DNA from: CAIKMD01 sp963729935
GTDB lineage: Bacteria; Pseudomonadota; Alphaproteobacteria; ATCC43930; CGMCC-115725
Assembly: GCA_963729935.1 (NCBI GenBank)
Contig: CAVSPW010000002.1
Span: forward strand, 1,550,001 to 1,614,000
Reading direction: 5' to 3'
DNA length: 64,000 nt
This document shows positions 24,078 through 32,314 of the stretch, in pieces. The stretch's first letter is position 1; each line of letters starts with the position of its first letter. The translations under genes and the position numbers were made by a program. The notes beneath the pieces were generated by a model. The model did not search any database and was not told where the DNA came from. It was given only the letters and a program-made list of their open reading frames with translations.

Positions 24078-24929
24078 TCAGCCGAAACGGCCGGTGATGT
24101 AGTCTTCGGTCTGGCGTTCCTTGGGATGGGTGAAGATCGCCTCGGTCTCGTCGAACTCGACGAGCACACCCAGATACATAAAGGCCGTGTAGTCGGAACT
24201 ACGGGCCGCCTGCTGCATATTGTGCGTGACGATGACGATGCAATAGTCGGATTTCAGTTCGGCGATCAATTCCTCGACCCGTTGCGTCGAAAGCGGATCG
24301 AGCGCCGAGCACGGCTCGTCGAGAAGCAGGATCTCGGGCTTCACCGCAATGGCGCGGGCGATGCAAAGCCGCTGCTGTTGGCCGCCCGAGAGCGAAAGCC
24401 CGCTCTGTTTCAGCTTGTCCTTGACCTCGTCCCACAGCGCGGCGCGGCGCAGCGCCTGCTCGACCCGCGCATCGAGATCCTGCGCCGAAAGGCGCTCGTA
24501 GAGACGGATGCCGAAGGCGATGTTGTCGTAGATCGACATCGGAAACGGCGTCGGCTTTTGAAACACCATGCCGATGCGCGCGCGCAGTAAATTCAGATCC
24601 TGGCCGGGCGCCAGGATATCATGGCCGTCGACCAGGACATGACCGGTCGCGCGCTGGCCGGGATAGAGCGCATAGATACGGTTCAGGACGCGCAGGAGGG
24701 TCGACTTGCCGCAGCCCGACGGACCGATGAAGGCCGTCACGCGGCGATCGTAGAGCTCGATGTTGATGCCTTTCAGCGCTTCGTAATTCTTGTAGTAGAA
24801 GCGCAAATCCTTGATCACGACCTTGGTTTGGGGCACGGCGCGCTCGGCCGTGCGGGTGGGCGTGATCATCGGAGCCGAAACGGCGGGGGGACGGGCGGGA
24901 GTTTGCACAGGGGCCACTTCAATTGTCAT
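24078..24929 (-). CDS. pstB: Phosphate ABC importer ATP-binding protein PstB
   Basis: The protein has 283 aa from ATG 24929, fixed by the ATGA overlap with pstA. After a Pro-rich N-terminal tail of about 30 residues comes a PstB ATPase: LRFYYKNYEALKGIN, Walker A GPSGCGKST, Q-loop VFQKPTPFPMSIYDN, signature LSGGQQQRL, Walker B ILLLDEPCSALDP and H-loop VTHNMQQAAR. It energises the PstCA channel. Confidence 0.97.
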   Translation of the reverse strand: MTIEVAPVQTPARPPAVSAPMITPTRTAERAVPQTKVVIKDLRFYYKNYEALKGINIELYDRRVTAFIGPSGCGKSTLLRVLNRIYALYPGQRATGHVLVDGHDILAPGQDLNLLRARIGMVFQKPTPFPMSIYDNIAFGIRLYERLSAQDLDARVEQALRRAALWDEVKDKLKQSGLSLSGGQQQRLCIARAIAVKPEILLLDEPCSALDPLSTQRVEELIAELKSDYCIVIVTHNMQQAARSSDYTAFMYLGVLVEFDETEAIFTHPKERQTEDYITGRFG

Positions 24930-25768
24930 TTGGTCGCTCCGCTCCAGCTTGCCAGCATTCGGGCGAAAATGTTGAGCAAAAGTATGGTGAAGGTGATCAA
25001 CAAGGCGCCGCCCCAGGCAAGCCGTTGCCAGTCGGCATAGGGACTCATGGCGAATTGGAAGATGACCACCGGAAGATTCGCCATCGGCGCGTTCATGTCG
25101 GTGCTCGAGAATTGATTGTTGAGCGCGGTGAAGAGGAGCGGAGCCGTCTCTCCGGCAATGCGGGCGACCGCCAGCATGACGCCGGTCATCATGCCCTGGA
25201 TGGCGGCGCGATAGGTCACCATCACGATGACTTTCCATTGCGGCGTGCCCAAGGCGAAGGCGGCCTCGCGCAACCCGACGGGGACAAGGTTCAACATGTC
25301 CTCGGTCGTGCGCACCACCACGGGCACGACCAGAATCGCGAGCGCGATCGATCCCGCCCAGGCCGAGAAATGCCCCATGCGCACGACCATCATCTCGTAG
25401 ACGAACAGCCCGATGACGATCGACGGCGCGCTCAGAAGAATGTCGTTGATGAAACGCACCGCCGGCGCGAGCACGGAGCCGCGCCCATATTCCGCGAGGT
25501 AGGTGCCGCAAAGAATCCCAACGGGCGTGCCGACCAGGGTCGCGACGGCGGTCATCATAACGCTGCCATAGATGGCATTGGCGAGACCGCCCTGATTGCC
25601 TGGCGCGGGCGTCGCCTGGGTGAAGAGATCGATCGTCAGAGCCGGCAGCCCGTTCGCGAGCAGCGAGCCCAGAATGAGGAAGAGGACAAGGAGGCCCAGG
25701 CCGGTCGCGCCGAGCGAAAGGGTCAGCACGATCACATTGGTAGTACGGCGGCGGTTATAGCGGCTCAT
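24926..25768 (-). CDS. pstA: Phosphate ABC importer permease PstA
   Basis: The protein has 280 aa with six predicted membrane helices. The permease coupling loop is in REAAFALGTPQWKVIVMVTYRAA, typical of PstA. It overlaps pstC and pstB by ATGA at both ends, so the three are translated together. Confidence 0.96.
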   Translation of the reverse strand: MSRYNRRRTTNVIVLTLSLGATGLGLLVLFLILGSLLANGLPALTIDLFTQATPAPGNQGGLANAIYGSVMMTAVATLVGTPVGILCGTYLAEYGRGSVLAPAVRFINDILLSAPSIVIGLFVYEMMVVRMGHFSAWAGSIALAILVVPVVVRTTEDMLNLVPVGLREAAFALGTPQWKVIVMVTYRAAIQGMMTGVMLAVARIAGETAPLLFTALNNQFSSTDMNAPMANLPVVIFQFAMSPYADWQRLAWGGALLITFTILLLNIFARMLASWSGATK

Positions 25769-26736
25769 TGGGCCGCCCGCCGGTCGAGCCGCAGCAGCAA
25801 CAGTTTCGCCGCCGCGAGAACGAAGAAGGTGATGATGAAAAGGATGAAGCCGAGCGCGATGAGCGAGGAGGTATAGAGGTCGCCCACGGCTTCGGTGAAT
25901 TCATTGGCGAGGGTTGCCGAAATGGTCGTTCCGGGCGCGAGCAGGGAGAGGCTGATCTTGTGCGCGTTGCCGATGACGAAGGTCACCGCCATGGTTTCGC
26001 CGAGCGCGCGTCCCAAGCCCAGCATGACGCCGCCGACGATGCCGACACGCGTGTAGGGAAGAACGATGTCGCGGACGACCTCGGAGGTCGTGCAACCGAC
26101 GCCATAGGCGCTTTCGCGCAAGATCGCCGGCACGGTGAGAAACACGTCGCGCGTCACGGCGGCGATGAAGGGCAGGACCATGACCGCAAGAATGAATCCG
26201 GCGGTCAGCACGCCCAGCCCCAGGGGCGGCCCGCTGAACAAGACCCCGAGCAAAGGCACGTTCCCAAGCGTTTCGCCCAGGAAAGGCTGTATGGTTCCCT
26301 GCAGAAAGGGCGCAAGGATGAACAAGCCCCAGATGCCGTAGATGATGCTCGGGATCGCCGCCAACAGCTCGATCAGTACGCCGATCGGGCCCCGCAGAAC
26401 GGGCGGGCAAAGCTCGGTGAGAAAGACGGCGATGCCCAAGGCGACCGGCACCCCGATCACCATGGCGATGAGGGAGGTGACCAGCGTGCCGTAGATCGCG
26501 GGGGCACCGCCGAAGACGTCCTTCACCGGATTCCAGGATTGATCCCAGAGGAATGCGAACCCAAAGGCGTGGAAGGCCGGGGAACCGCCGATGAGCAGGG
26601 ACAGCATGATCGCGGCCAGGAGCAGCAGCACGAGTACGGCGAAGAACCGCGTCGCGCCGCGGAAAATCGCATCCTCAAGGCGTTGGCGCGCGCCTCTTCT
26701 ACTACTGGAAGTAGAAACGGCGACCAATTCTACCAT
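25765..26736 (-). CDS. pstC: Phosphate ABC importer permease PstC
   Basis: The protein has 323 aa with six or seven membrane helices. The coupling loop RESAYGVGCTTSEVVRDIVLPYT and the segment GLGRALGETMAVTFVIGN are hallmarks of PstC. The start at ATG 26736 has GGAG five bases upstream. It is the first gene of pstC-pstA-pstB-phoU-phoB. No pstS gene is in front of it, so the phosphate-binding protein must be encoded elsewhere. Confidence 0.96.
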   Translation of the reverse strand: MVELVAVSTSSSRRGARQRLEDAIFRGATRFFAVLVLLLLAAIMLSLLIGGSPAFHAFGFAFLWDQSWNPVKDVFGGAPAIYGTLVTSLIAMVIGVPVALGIAVFLTELCPPVLRGPIGVLIELLAAIPSIIYGIWGLFILAPFLQGTIQPFLGETLGNVPLLGVLFSGPPLGLGVLTAGFILAVMVLPFIAAVTRDVFLTVPAILRESAYGVGCTTSEVVRDIVLPYTRVGIVGGVMLGLGRALGETMAVTFVIGNAHKISLSLLAPGTTISATLANEFTEAVGDLYTSSLIALGFILFIITFFVLAAAKLLLLRLDRRAAQ

Positions 26737-26835
26737 GTGTACTCCGCACGGCCTTTCCCTGGTCCTGTCATCCTGTGTCTCGGCGCCGGCGGCCTAGCCA
26801 AAGACAGCCCGTCGGGGAAGAAGTACCTGCGCTCG

Positions 26836-26853
26836 GTTGCGGTTTTATGACAG
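26836..26853 (-). promoter_or_regulatory. Candidate Pho box upstream of pstC
   Basis: On the minus strand the sequence CTGTCATAAAACCGCAAC has a perfect first Pho half-site (CTGTCAT) and a weak second one (3 of 7). It is about 100 bp before pstC, just after the phoR stop, where a PhoB site for the operon is expected. Confidence 0.45.
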
Positions 26854-26858
26854 AATTC

Positions 26859-28259
26859 TTAACCGGCGGCGCGTTCCGGGCCAGCCACCGGCAAATGCAC
26901 GGTGAACACCGAACCTTCGCCCAACTCGCTGTCGATATCGAGCGCGCCGCGGTGATGGCTGACGATGTGCTTGACGATGGCCAAGCCGAGCCCGGTGCCG
27001 CCCAGCTCGCGCGAGCGCGCCGGGTCGATGCGGTAAAAACGCTCGGTGAGGCGCGGCAGGTAATCGCGCGCGATGCCGGGCCCGTGATCCTTCACCGCGA
27101 CCGCGATCGCCGGGCTGCGCTGACCCAGGCGCGACGTCGGCAAGGTACGCGGCGAGGGAAAGGCCGAGACCGTGACCTCGGTTCCGGCTGCGCTGTATTT
27201 GATCGCGTTGTCGAAGAGATTTTGGAAGACCTGCGTGAGCTCGTCGGAATCGCCCAGGACCGGCGGCAGATCTCGCGGCAAGTCGAAACCGAAGCGCATG
27301 CCGCGCGCGGCGGCGCGCTGCTCGAGCGCGTCGGCGACCGAACGCAGGACGCTGGCGATGTCGACCGCCCCGGTCGGCGCGCGATGCTCGTTCATTTCGA
27401 TCCGCGAGAGGGACAAAAGGTCGTCGACCAGCCGCGACATGCGCGCGGCCTGCTCGGCCATGATGGAAAGGAAGCGCTCGCGCGCGGCCGCGTCCTCGCG
27501 CGCCGGCCCGCGCAACGTCTCGATGAAGCCGACCAGCGAGGCCAAAGGCGTCCGCAACTCGTGGCTCGCATTGGCGACGAAATCGGCGCGCAGACGCTCG
27601 CTGCGCTTCAGATCGGTCAGGTCGTGCAGGAGCAGGACCGCCGCAGCCCCTTCCGCCGTCGGCGGCTCCAAAGGCGCGATCCGGGCGGAGAGATGGCGCT
27701 CGATCGGGCTTGGCACCTCGAATTCGACGACACGAATTCCTTCGCCGCGCAGCGCCGCGTCGGTGGCGCTGAGCACCGCCGGGTGCCGCAGCGCGCCCGC
27801 GAGGTCGCGATCGACGAGCCTGTCGCCCAGAAGCTGAACCGCGGCATCATTGGCACCGACGATGCGGCGACCGGCGTTGAGCAACAGCAGCGGCTCCGGC
27901 AGCGCCGCCTGAACCGCAAGCGCGGCGGCCAATTCGGACGCCCGCTTTTGCGACGTCGCGCGACTCGTGCGCGCCCAGCGTGCCAAGGTCAGCCATAATT
28001 CGCGCACGATGGGGGTCGACGTCGCGACTTCCGGCGTCGCGTTCTCGTCGGCCGCCATCACTCGGATAGCGGCCTCGACCGCAAGAATCCCGGTCACGAG
28101 CGGGCGGTAAAGGATGAGCAGCAAGACGTAGCCCAGAAGCGCCGAGATCGCCGCCGGCGCAAGGCCGAGGGCGCCGGTCTCGACCAGCAGAATGAGAACG
28201 AGAAAGAGCGGCGAAGCGAGGTAGACCGAGCCGAGGAGCAGGTGCGGCAACGCCTTCAT
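26859..28259 (-). CDS. phoR: Phosphate regulon sensor histidine kinase PhoR
   Basis: The protein has 466 aa. Two hydrophobic segments at about 6-30 and 33-60 anchor it, followed by a PAS-like region at about 115-215. The HisKA domain carries His233 in NASHELRTPLASL, and the ATPase domain has FDNAIKYSA, KDHGPGI and GGTGLGLAIVKHI. As in other PhoR proteins there is hardly any periplasmic part, so signal input comes through PstC/PhoU. It is immediately upstream of the pst operon with a 122-bp gap containing the candidate Pho box. Confidence 0.93.
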   Translation of the reverse strand: MKALPHLLLGSVYLASPLFLVLILLVETGALGLAPAAISALLGYVLLLILYRPLVTGILAVEAAIRVMAADENATPEVATSTPIVRELWLTLARWARTSRATSQKRASELAAALAVQAALPEPLLLLNAGRRIVGANDAAVQLLGDRLVDRDLAGALRHPAVLSATDAALRGEGIRVVEFEVPSPIERHLSARIAPLEPPTAEGAAAVLLLHDLTDLKRSERLRADFVANASHELRTPLASLVGFIETLRGPAREDAAARERFLSIMAEQAARMSRLVDDLLSLSRIEMNEHRAPTGAVDIASVLRSVADALEQRAAARGMRFGFDLPRDLPPVLGDSDELTQVFQNLFDNAIKYSAAGTEVTVSAFPSPRTLPTSRLGQRSPAIAVAVKDHGPGIARDYLPRLTERFYRIDPARSRELGGTGLGLAIVKHIVSHHRGALDIDSELGEGSVFTVHLPVAGPERAAG

Positions 28260-28349
28260 GGCGGAAATCCTTCCGCGCCCGAAGCGGCTTCGGCAAAGTT
28301 CAACCCGATCATCCGGCCATCCCGGCCGGAGCCTAGCGAGCCCCCGCGT

Positions 28350-29163
28350 TCAACGCCAACGCAAGAATGCCCGCTCGAGCGCCGTCAAGATCGCGCCGAT
28401 GACCAGCCCGAGAATGGCGAGGATCACGACGCCCGCCATCAGATCGTCCGACTGCATCAGATTGCCGGCGGTCAGAAGGAACGCGCCAATGCCGAATTGC
28501 GCGCCGATCATCTCGGCCGAAACCACCAGGATCAAGGCAATCGAGACCGAGATGCGGAAACCCGCGAGCACGCCCGGCAGAGCCGAAGGCAACATGATCT
28601 TCCAGATGATCGAATGCATCGGCAAATTGAAGCTTTGTGCCATCCGGATGAGATTGCGCGGCACCGAGTTCGATGGAGGCCAAGGTCGCGATCACGGTCG
28701 GGAAGAAGACACCCGAGGCGATGGTCACGACTTTCGGCGTCTCGCCGATGCCGAGCCAGAGAATCAAGAGCGGCAGCAGCGCGATTTTCGGCACCGGATA
28801 GAGCGCCGAAACCAACGGCATGCCGACCGCACGCCCCGGCGACGAAAGCCCCATCACCACGCCGATCCCGACGCCGAGCACCGAGCCGATGATCCAGCCC
28901 GAGCCGATGCGGACGAGCGAGATCGACAGATTGTTCCAAAGATCGCCGCTGATCGTGAGCTGCCACAGCGCTTCGCAAATCGCGGCGGGCGAGGGCAGGA
29001 ACACCGGATCGATCCAGCCCCAGGAAACCGCGGCCTGCCACACGGCTATGATCGCGGCAAAGGCGATCCAGGAATAAAGCGGCTTCGGCACTTCGAGGAA
29101 GCCGCCGCCGCGGAAATCGACCTCGCGGCGCAGCCCCGGACCGGTTACGGCAATCTCACTCAT
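28350..29163 (-). pseudogene. NitT/TauT-type ABC importer permease, disrupted by a frameshift
   Basis: The first part reads as an SsuC/TauC-type permease up to VFFPTVIATLASIE, then degenerates. The expected continuation (VPRNLIRMAQSFNLP ... LPGVLAGFRISVSIALILV, ending ERAFLRWR) is found in the neighbouring frame from base 28664 to 28350. A single extra base, most simply one of the two G residues at minus-strand positions 28665-28664, accounts for it. No other lesion is visible, so this is either a recent mutation or a sequencing error. It overlaps the ATPase gene start region by 8 bp and belonged to the same operon. Confidence 0.85.
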
Positions 29164-29944
29164 TTATTACCTCTCGATCGGCCACCGAGGCCTCGTCACG
29201 GATGAGCGACCACAATCTTTCGCCGAGATCGGCCAATCTGCCTTGGGCCGCTTTGCCGGTTCGCTCGCGCTGCGGGATCGCCACGTCGATGACTTCCTTG
29301 ATGCGGCCGGGGCGGCGCGACAATACCACAATGCGGTCAGCCAGGCGCAATGCTTCGTGGAAGTTGTGGGTCACGTAGAGCCCGGCGATGCGCTCGCGCA
29401 AGAGGAGTTCGAGGAAGTCCTCCATCAGCAGATCGCGCGTTTGCGCATCGAGCGCCGAAAGCGGCTCGTCCATGAGAAGCACGGCCGGGCGCACGACAAG
29501 CGCCCGGGCGATGCCGACGCGCTGACGCATGCCGCCCGAGAGTTGCTTGGGCAAAGCCTTCGCGAAATCGGCGAGGCTCGTGCGCTGCAAGGCATCGGCG
29601 ACGCGCGCGTGCCGTTCGACGGCGCTCAACTTGTGATGCTCCAGCGGCAAGCCGACATTCTGCTCGACCGTTCGCCACGGCAGCAACGCGAAATCCTGGA
29701 AAATGAAAGTGAGCGGATTGAGACAATCGGGCGCCGGATGACCTTCGAGAAAGACGCTGCCCTGCGTCGCCTTGAGGATGCCGCCGACGATGCTCAGAAG
29801 CGTCGACTTACCGCATCCGGAGGGGCCGATGATCGCCACGACCTCGCCTTCGCGGACATGCATGGTGATGTCCTCGAGCACGACCAGGTCCTCATAGGCG
29901 TGGCGCTTCACATCGACGATCACATCCATGATCGCGCGCTCCAT
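29156..29944 (-). CDS. NitT/TauT-type ABC importer ATP-binding protein
   Basis: The protein has 262 aa of the SsuB/TauB class: Walker A GPSGCGKST, Q-loop FIFQDFALLPWRT, signature LSGGMRQRV, Walker B VLLMDEPLSALDAQ and H-loop VTHNFHEAL. It could start at 29944 or at the next Met five codons on. It should pair with the frameshifted permease downstream and the binding protein upstream. Substrate class: nitrate, sulfonate, cyanate or pyrimidine-like compounds. Confidence 0.92.
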   Translation of the reverse strand: MERAIMDVIVDVKRHAYEDLVVLEDITMHVREGEVVAIIGPSGCGKSTLLSIVGGILKATQGSVFLEGHPAPDCLNPLTFIFQDFALLPWRTVEQNVGLPLEHHKLSAVERHARVADALQRTSLADFAKALPKQLSGGMRQRVGIARALVVRPAVLLMDEPLSALDAQTRDLLMEDFLELLLRERIAGLYVTHNFHEALRLADRIVVLSRRPGRIKEVIDVAIPQRERTGKAAQGRLADLGERLWSLIRDEASVADREVINE

Positions 29945-30111
29945 CGCGCCATCGGGCCGTCAAACATGGGGGCGCGGCAGACGCCCTTCGCACCCCTCAA
30001 ACCTCCCAACACCATTCCGCCTCGTATCCTCTCGATACATTCTTTGCGGCAGCTTACGTGCCTGATATTCATCATGATAATAGGCCGGATCGACCCGGTC
30101 CATGCACCTTT

Positions 30112-30128
30112 GGGCGCGACGCGCGCCC
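30112..30128 (-). terminator. Stem-loop after the binding-protein gene
   Basis: GGGCGCG and CGCGCCC form a perfect 7-bp stem with a 3-base loop, about 40 bp past the binding-protein stop and before the ATPase gene. Such stems between binding-protein and transporter genes often stabilise the upstream message or attenuate readthrough. No T-run follows. Confidence 0.4.
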
Positions 30129-30168
30129 CTTTGGCATCGATACGACGAATGCCATCCCCGTCTCGTTC

Positions 30169-31215
30169 CTACTTCGCGAACAGGGCAAAGCGCGCGTCGA
30201 CCACCGAGGCCGCATCGATGTGGGTCTTCAGCATGCCCTGCTCCTGATACCAATCGAGCGCGTCTTGAATGTCGGAGAGCACGAGCCGGTCATCAGGATC
30301 GAAATAGCCGATGCCGCGCTTGATGACCTCCGGCGGCTCGTGAAGCTCCTGCGCGACGATGCCGACCATTTCCGGTGCACTCGGCTGGTCTTTACGATTG
30401 CCTTGCGCGTCGGTGAAGCCCGCGTCCCAAGTCGCGCCCCCTTTGCGGAACGCCTTGAGAAACCGTCGGACGATATCCGGATGGTCTTTCGCCATTTTTC
30501 CAGTCGTGAAGGTGACCGCGCTTTGGCCGGATCCGAACTCGTCGGCCATCCAGCCGAGAACCTTGGCGTCGCCCTTCGCGACCAAGGAATAGACATTGGA
30601 CGTCGTCTGCACCGCGGCATCCACCTGGCCGCCTTTCAGCGCCGAGGCGACGTTGGGATTGGATTGCAGGGGCAGGACTTTCACGCTGCCCAACGGGATG
30701 CCGTGTTTCTTCAGCACGCGCGCGAGGTCGTAGTGCAAGGGCGTTCCGAGCTGGGTGATCCCGACGGAATGGCCCTTCAGTTCTTTGAGGGAGTGGAGAC
30801 CCGCGGCATGGGCTTGATTCGACACGAGGAAGCCGATGGTCTCGAAGCCGGGATGCTCCCAGCTGCCGGAGCCGATAATCCTCAGCGTGCCCGCATTGGC
30901 GAGGTTGCAGAAGGCCGCCGTCATCCCGGTCGAGCCGAAATCGATGTCGCCCGAGGCGCCGGCCACGGCAATCGGCGCGGCGGCGGTGAACATCACCAGC
31001 TCGGCATCCAATCCTTCTTCCTTGAAGTAGCCCTTGGCTTTCGCGACGAAAGCCGAGGCGCCGCCCTGCGAGCGAACGACGCCGATCTTGATGTGATCCG
31101 CGGCGGCGCCCGCGCTCATCCCAAGGCCGAACGCGATCCCGAGCGCACCCAAGGCCATTGCGGCGCGCCGGCATCGACGCCCCCGTCCGGATGCGATGGT
31201 CCCGGTTCCGATCAT
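30169..31215 (-). CDS. NitT/TauT-type ABC importer substrate-binding protein (NMT1-like)
   Basis: The protein has 348 aa from ATG 31215. A long basic N-terminus (GRGRRCRRAAMALGALG) leads to a signal peptide ending near AGAAADH. The mature part is a two-lobe binding protein: IKIGVVRSQGGASAFVAKAKGYFKEEGLDAEL, split here only for naming of the first lobe (about 45-75), then ASGDIDFGSTGMT and SNPNVASALKGGQVDAAV. A decayed paralogue lies directly upstream, so an ancestral duplication is likely. The ligand is unknown; with its permease gene broken, the system may not work. Confidence 0.9.
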   Translation of the reverse strand: MIGTGTIASGRGRRCRRAAMALGALGIAFGLGMSAGAAADHIKIGVVRSQGGASAFVAKAKGYFKEEGLDAELVMFTAAAPIAVAGASGDIDFGSTGMTAAFCNLANAGTLRIIGSGSWEHPGFETIGFLVSNQAHAAGLHSLKELKGHSVGITQLGTPLHYDLARVLKKHGIPLGSVKVLPLQSNPNVASALKGGQVDAAVQTTSNVYSLVAKGDAKVLGWMADEFGSGQSAVTFTTGKMAKDHPDIVRRFLKAFRKGGATWDAGFTDAQGNRKDQPSAPEMVGIVAQELHEPPEVIKRGIGYFDPDDRLVLSDIQDALDWYQEQGMLKTHIDAASVVDARFALFAK

Positions 31216-31255
31216 GGTCTTCCTCCCTGCATGGCCCCGTGGCGGGGAACCCGGC

Positions 31256-31786
31256 TCATCGCTCGGGCAACCGAATAATATAGCGCTTGTCCATGATGTC
31301 GGCGGCGTTGAAATCATTCTTCAGCATGCCTTGCGCGCGATACCAGGCGACCTGATGGAGAACGTCATTGACGTCCAGCCGCGCATCTTCGTCCATATAG
31401 CCGAGGCCGAGTTCGATCTCGACCGGCGTCCAGCCGGTGTAATTCGCGAGGATATCGGGAGTTGCCACGACCTTTCATCGCCGATGAAGGCGACGCGCTT
31501 GGCGTCGCCGCGTTGGGATTGGTTGGCAGCGGCATCCGCCGGATGCCCTTCAAGTCGAAATGGCATTTATTCGACAAAAGCCCCAAATCGTGGCGAAAGA
31601 CCGAGCCGATCTGTGTGATCGGGGCCGAATGCCCCGCCAGATCCTTGACCGCACTCAGCCCGGCGGCATCAAACCTACTGAGCTCGACGTCGAGACCTTC
31701 GGCGGCCTAATACCCTTTTCCTTGGCGATGAAGATCGGCGCGGCGGAAGCCGATTTGAGATAGCCTGATTTGACCTTTTCGGCGTG
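31256..31786 (-). pseudogene. Decayed paralogue of the NMT1-like substrate-binding protein
   Basis: Reading the minus strand in several frames recovers ordered fragments of a binding protein: SGYLKSASAAPIFIAKEKG, then (after a frameshift) AAEGLDVELSRFDAAG, LSAVKDLAGHSAPITQIGS, RHDLGLLSNK and finally TPDILANYTGWTPVEIELG through AADIMDKRY at the C-terminus. Roughly 60 residues of the first lobe and 140 of the second are missing. The order matches the intact gene downstream, whose C-terminus is clearly related (DIQDALDWYQEQGMLKT against DVLHQVAWYRAQGMLKN). It is a dead gene with multiple deletions and at least one frameshift. Confidence 0.85.
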
Positions 31787-31886
31787 CGGCGCGCGGGTCA
31801 ATCTTTCCTTAATGATAAGCAGTCTTAATTGTGGACGGCCGCGGCGCGCTCGCGCGCACCGGTCCCAATGATTGGTGCGACCCGTC

Positions 31887-32276
31887 ATGGCCTCCATATT
31901 GCTGATCGAAACCGAGACCTCGCTGCGGTGCTCGATTGCCCGCCTGCTCGCTGGCGAGGGCCATCAGGTGACCGAGGCCTGCGACGGCGGCGAGGGTTTG
32001 CGCTTTCTCAAAACGCAGCGCCCCGACATCATCCTGACCGACATCATCATGCCCCATGCTGACGGGATCGAGGTCATCGCCGCGAATCGCCGCCTGCAAA
32101 CGCCGTCGAAACTCATCGCCATGCACGGAGGAGGCGGGCTCGGACCCGACTATCTCAATGCCGCGATGGAACTCGGCGCGGATGGCGCATTGAAAAAGCC
32201 CTTCCGTCACGCCGACCTGCAGGCCGCGATCGCGCGCTGCCTTGGCGAGAGCACGCCCGCGCGCCGTTACGCCTGA
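31887..32276 (+). CDS. Stand-alone receiver-domain protein with altered phosphorylation site
   Basis: The protein has 129 aa from ATG 31887. It is a single CheY-like receiver: Asp52 in IILTDIIMPHADG and the Lys of ALKKPF are kept. The acidic pocket that is normally DD reads ET (LLIETET), and the switch Thr/Ser position reads MH in LIAMHGGG. Magnesium binding and signal switching may therefore be abnormal. It has no output domain and no adjacent kinase. It precedes mutS by 38 bp on the same strand and might be co-transcribed. Confidence 0.85.
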   Translation: MASILLIETETSLRCSIARLLAGEGHQVTEACDGGEGLRFLKTQRPDIILTDIIMPHADGIEVIAANRRLQTPSKLIAMHGGGGLGPDYLNAAMELGADGALKKPFRHADLQAAIARCLGESTPARRYA

Positions 32277-32314
32277 GTTTTCATCGCCGATGGCGGGGTG
32301 CTAGTTTCGAGCCC

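Noticed and set aside
26765..26785. Second Pho-box-like CTGTCAT on the plus strand in front of pstC
   Set aside because: The orientation is opposite to pstC and no second half-site follows.
29945..30111. Fur-like sequence around the ATTCATCATGATAAT stretch
   Set aside because: The symmetry is poor and it lies inside an operon rather than before its first gene.
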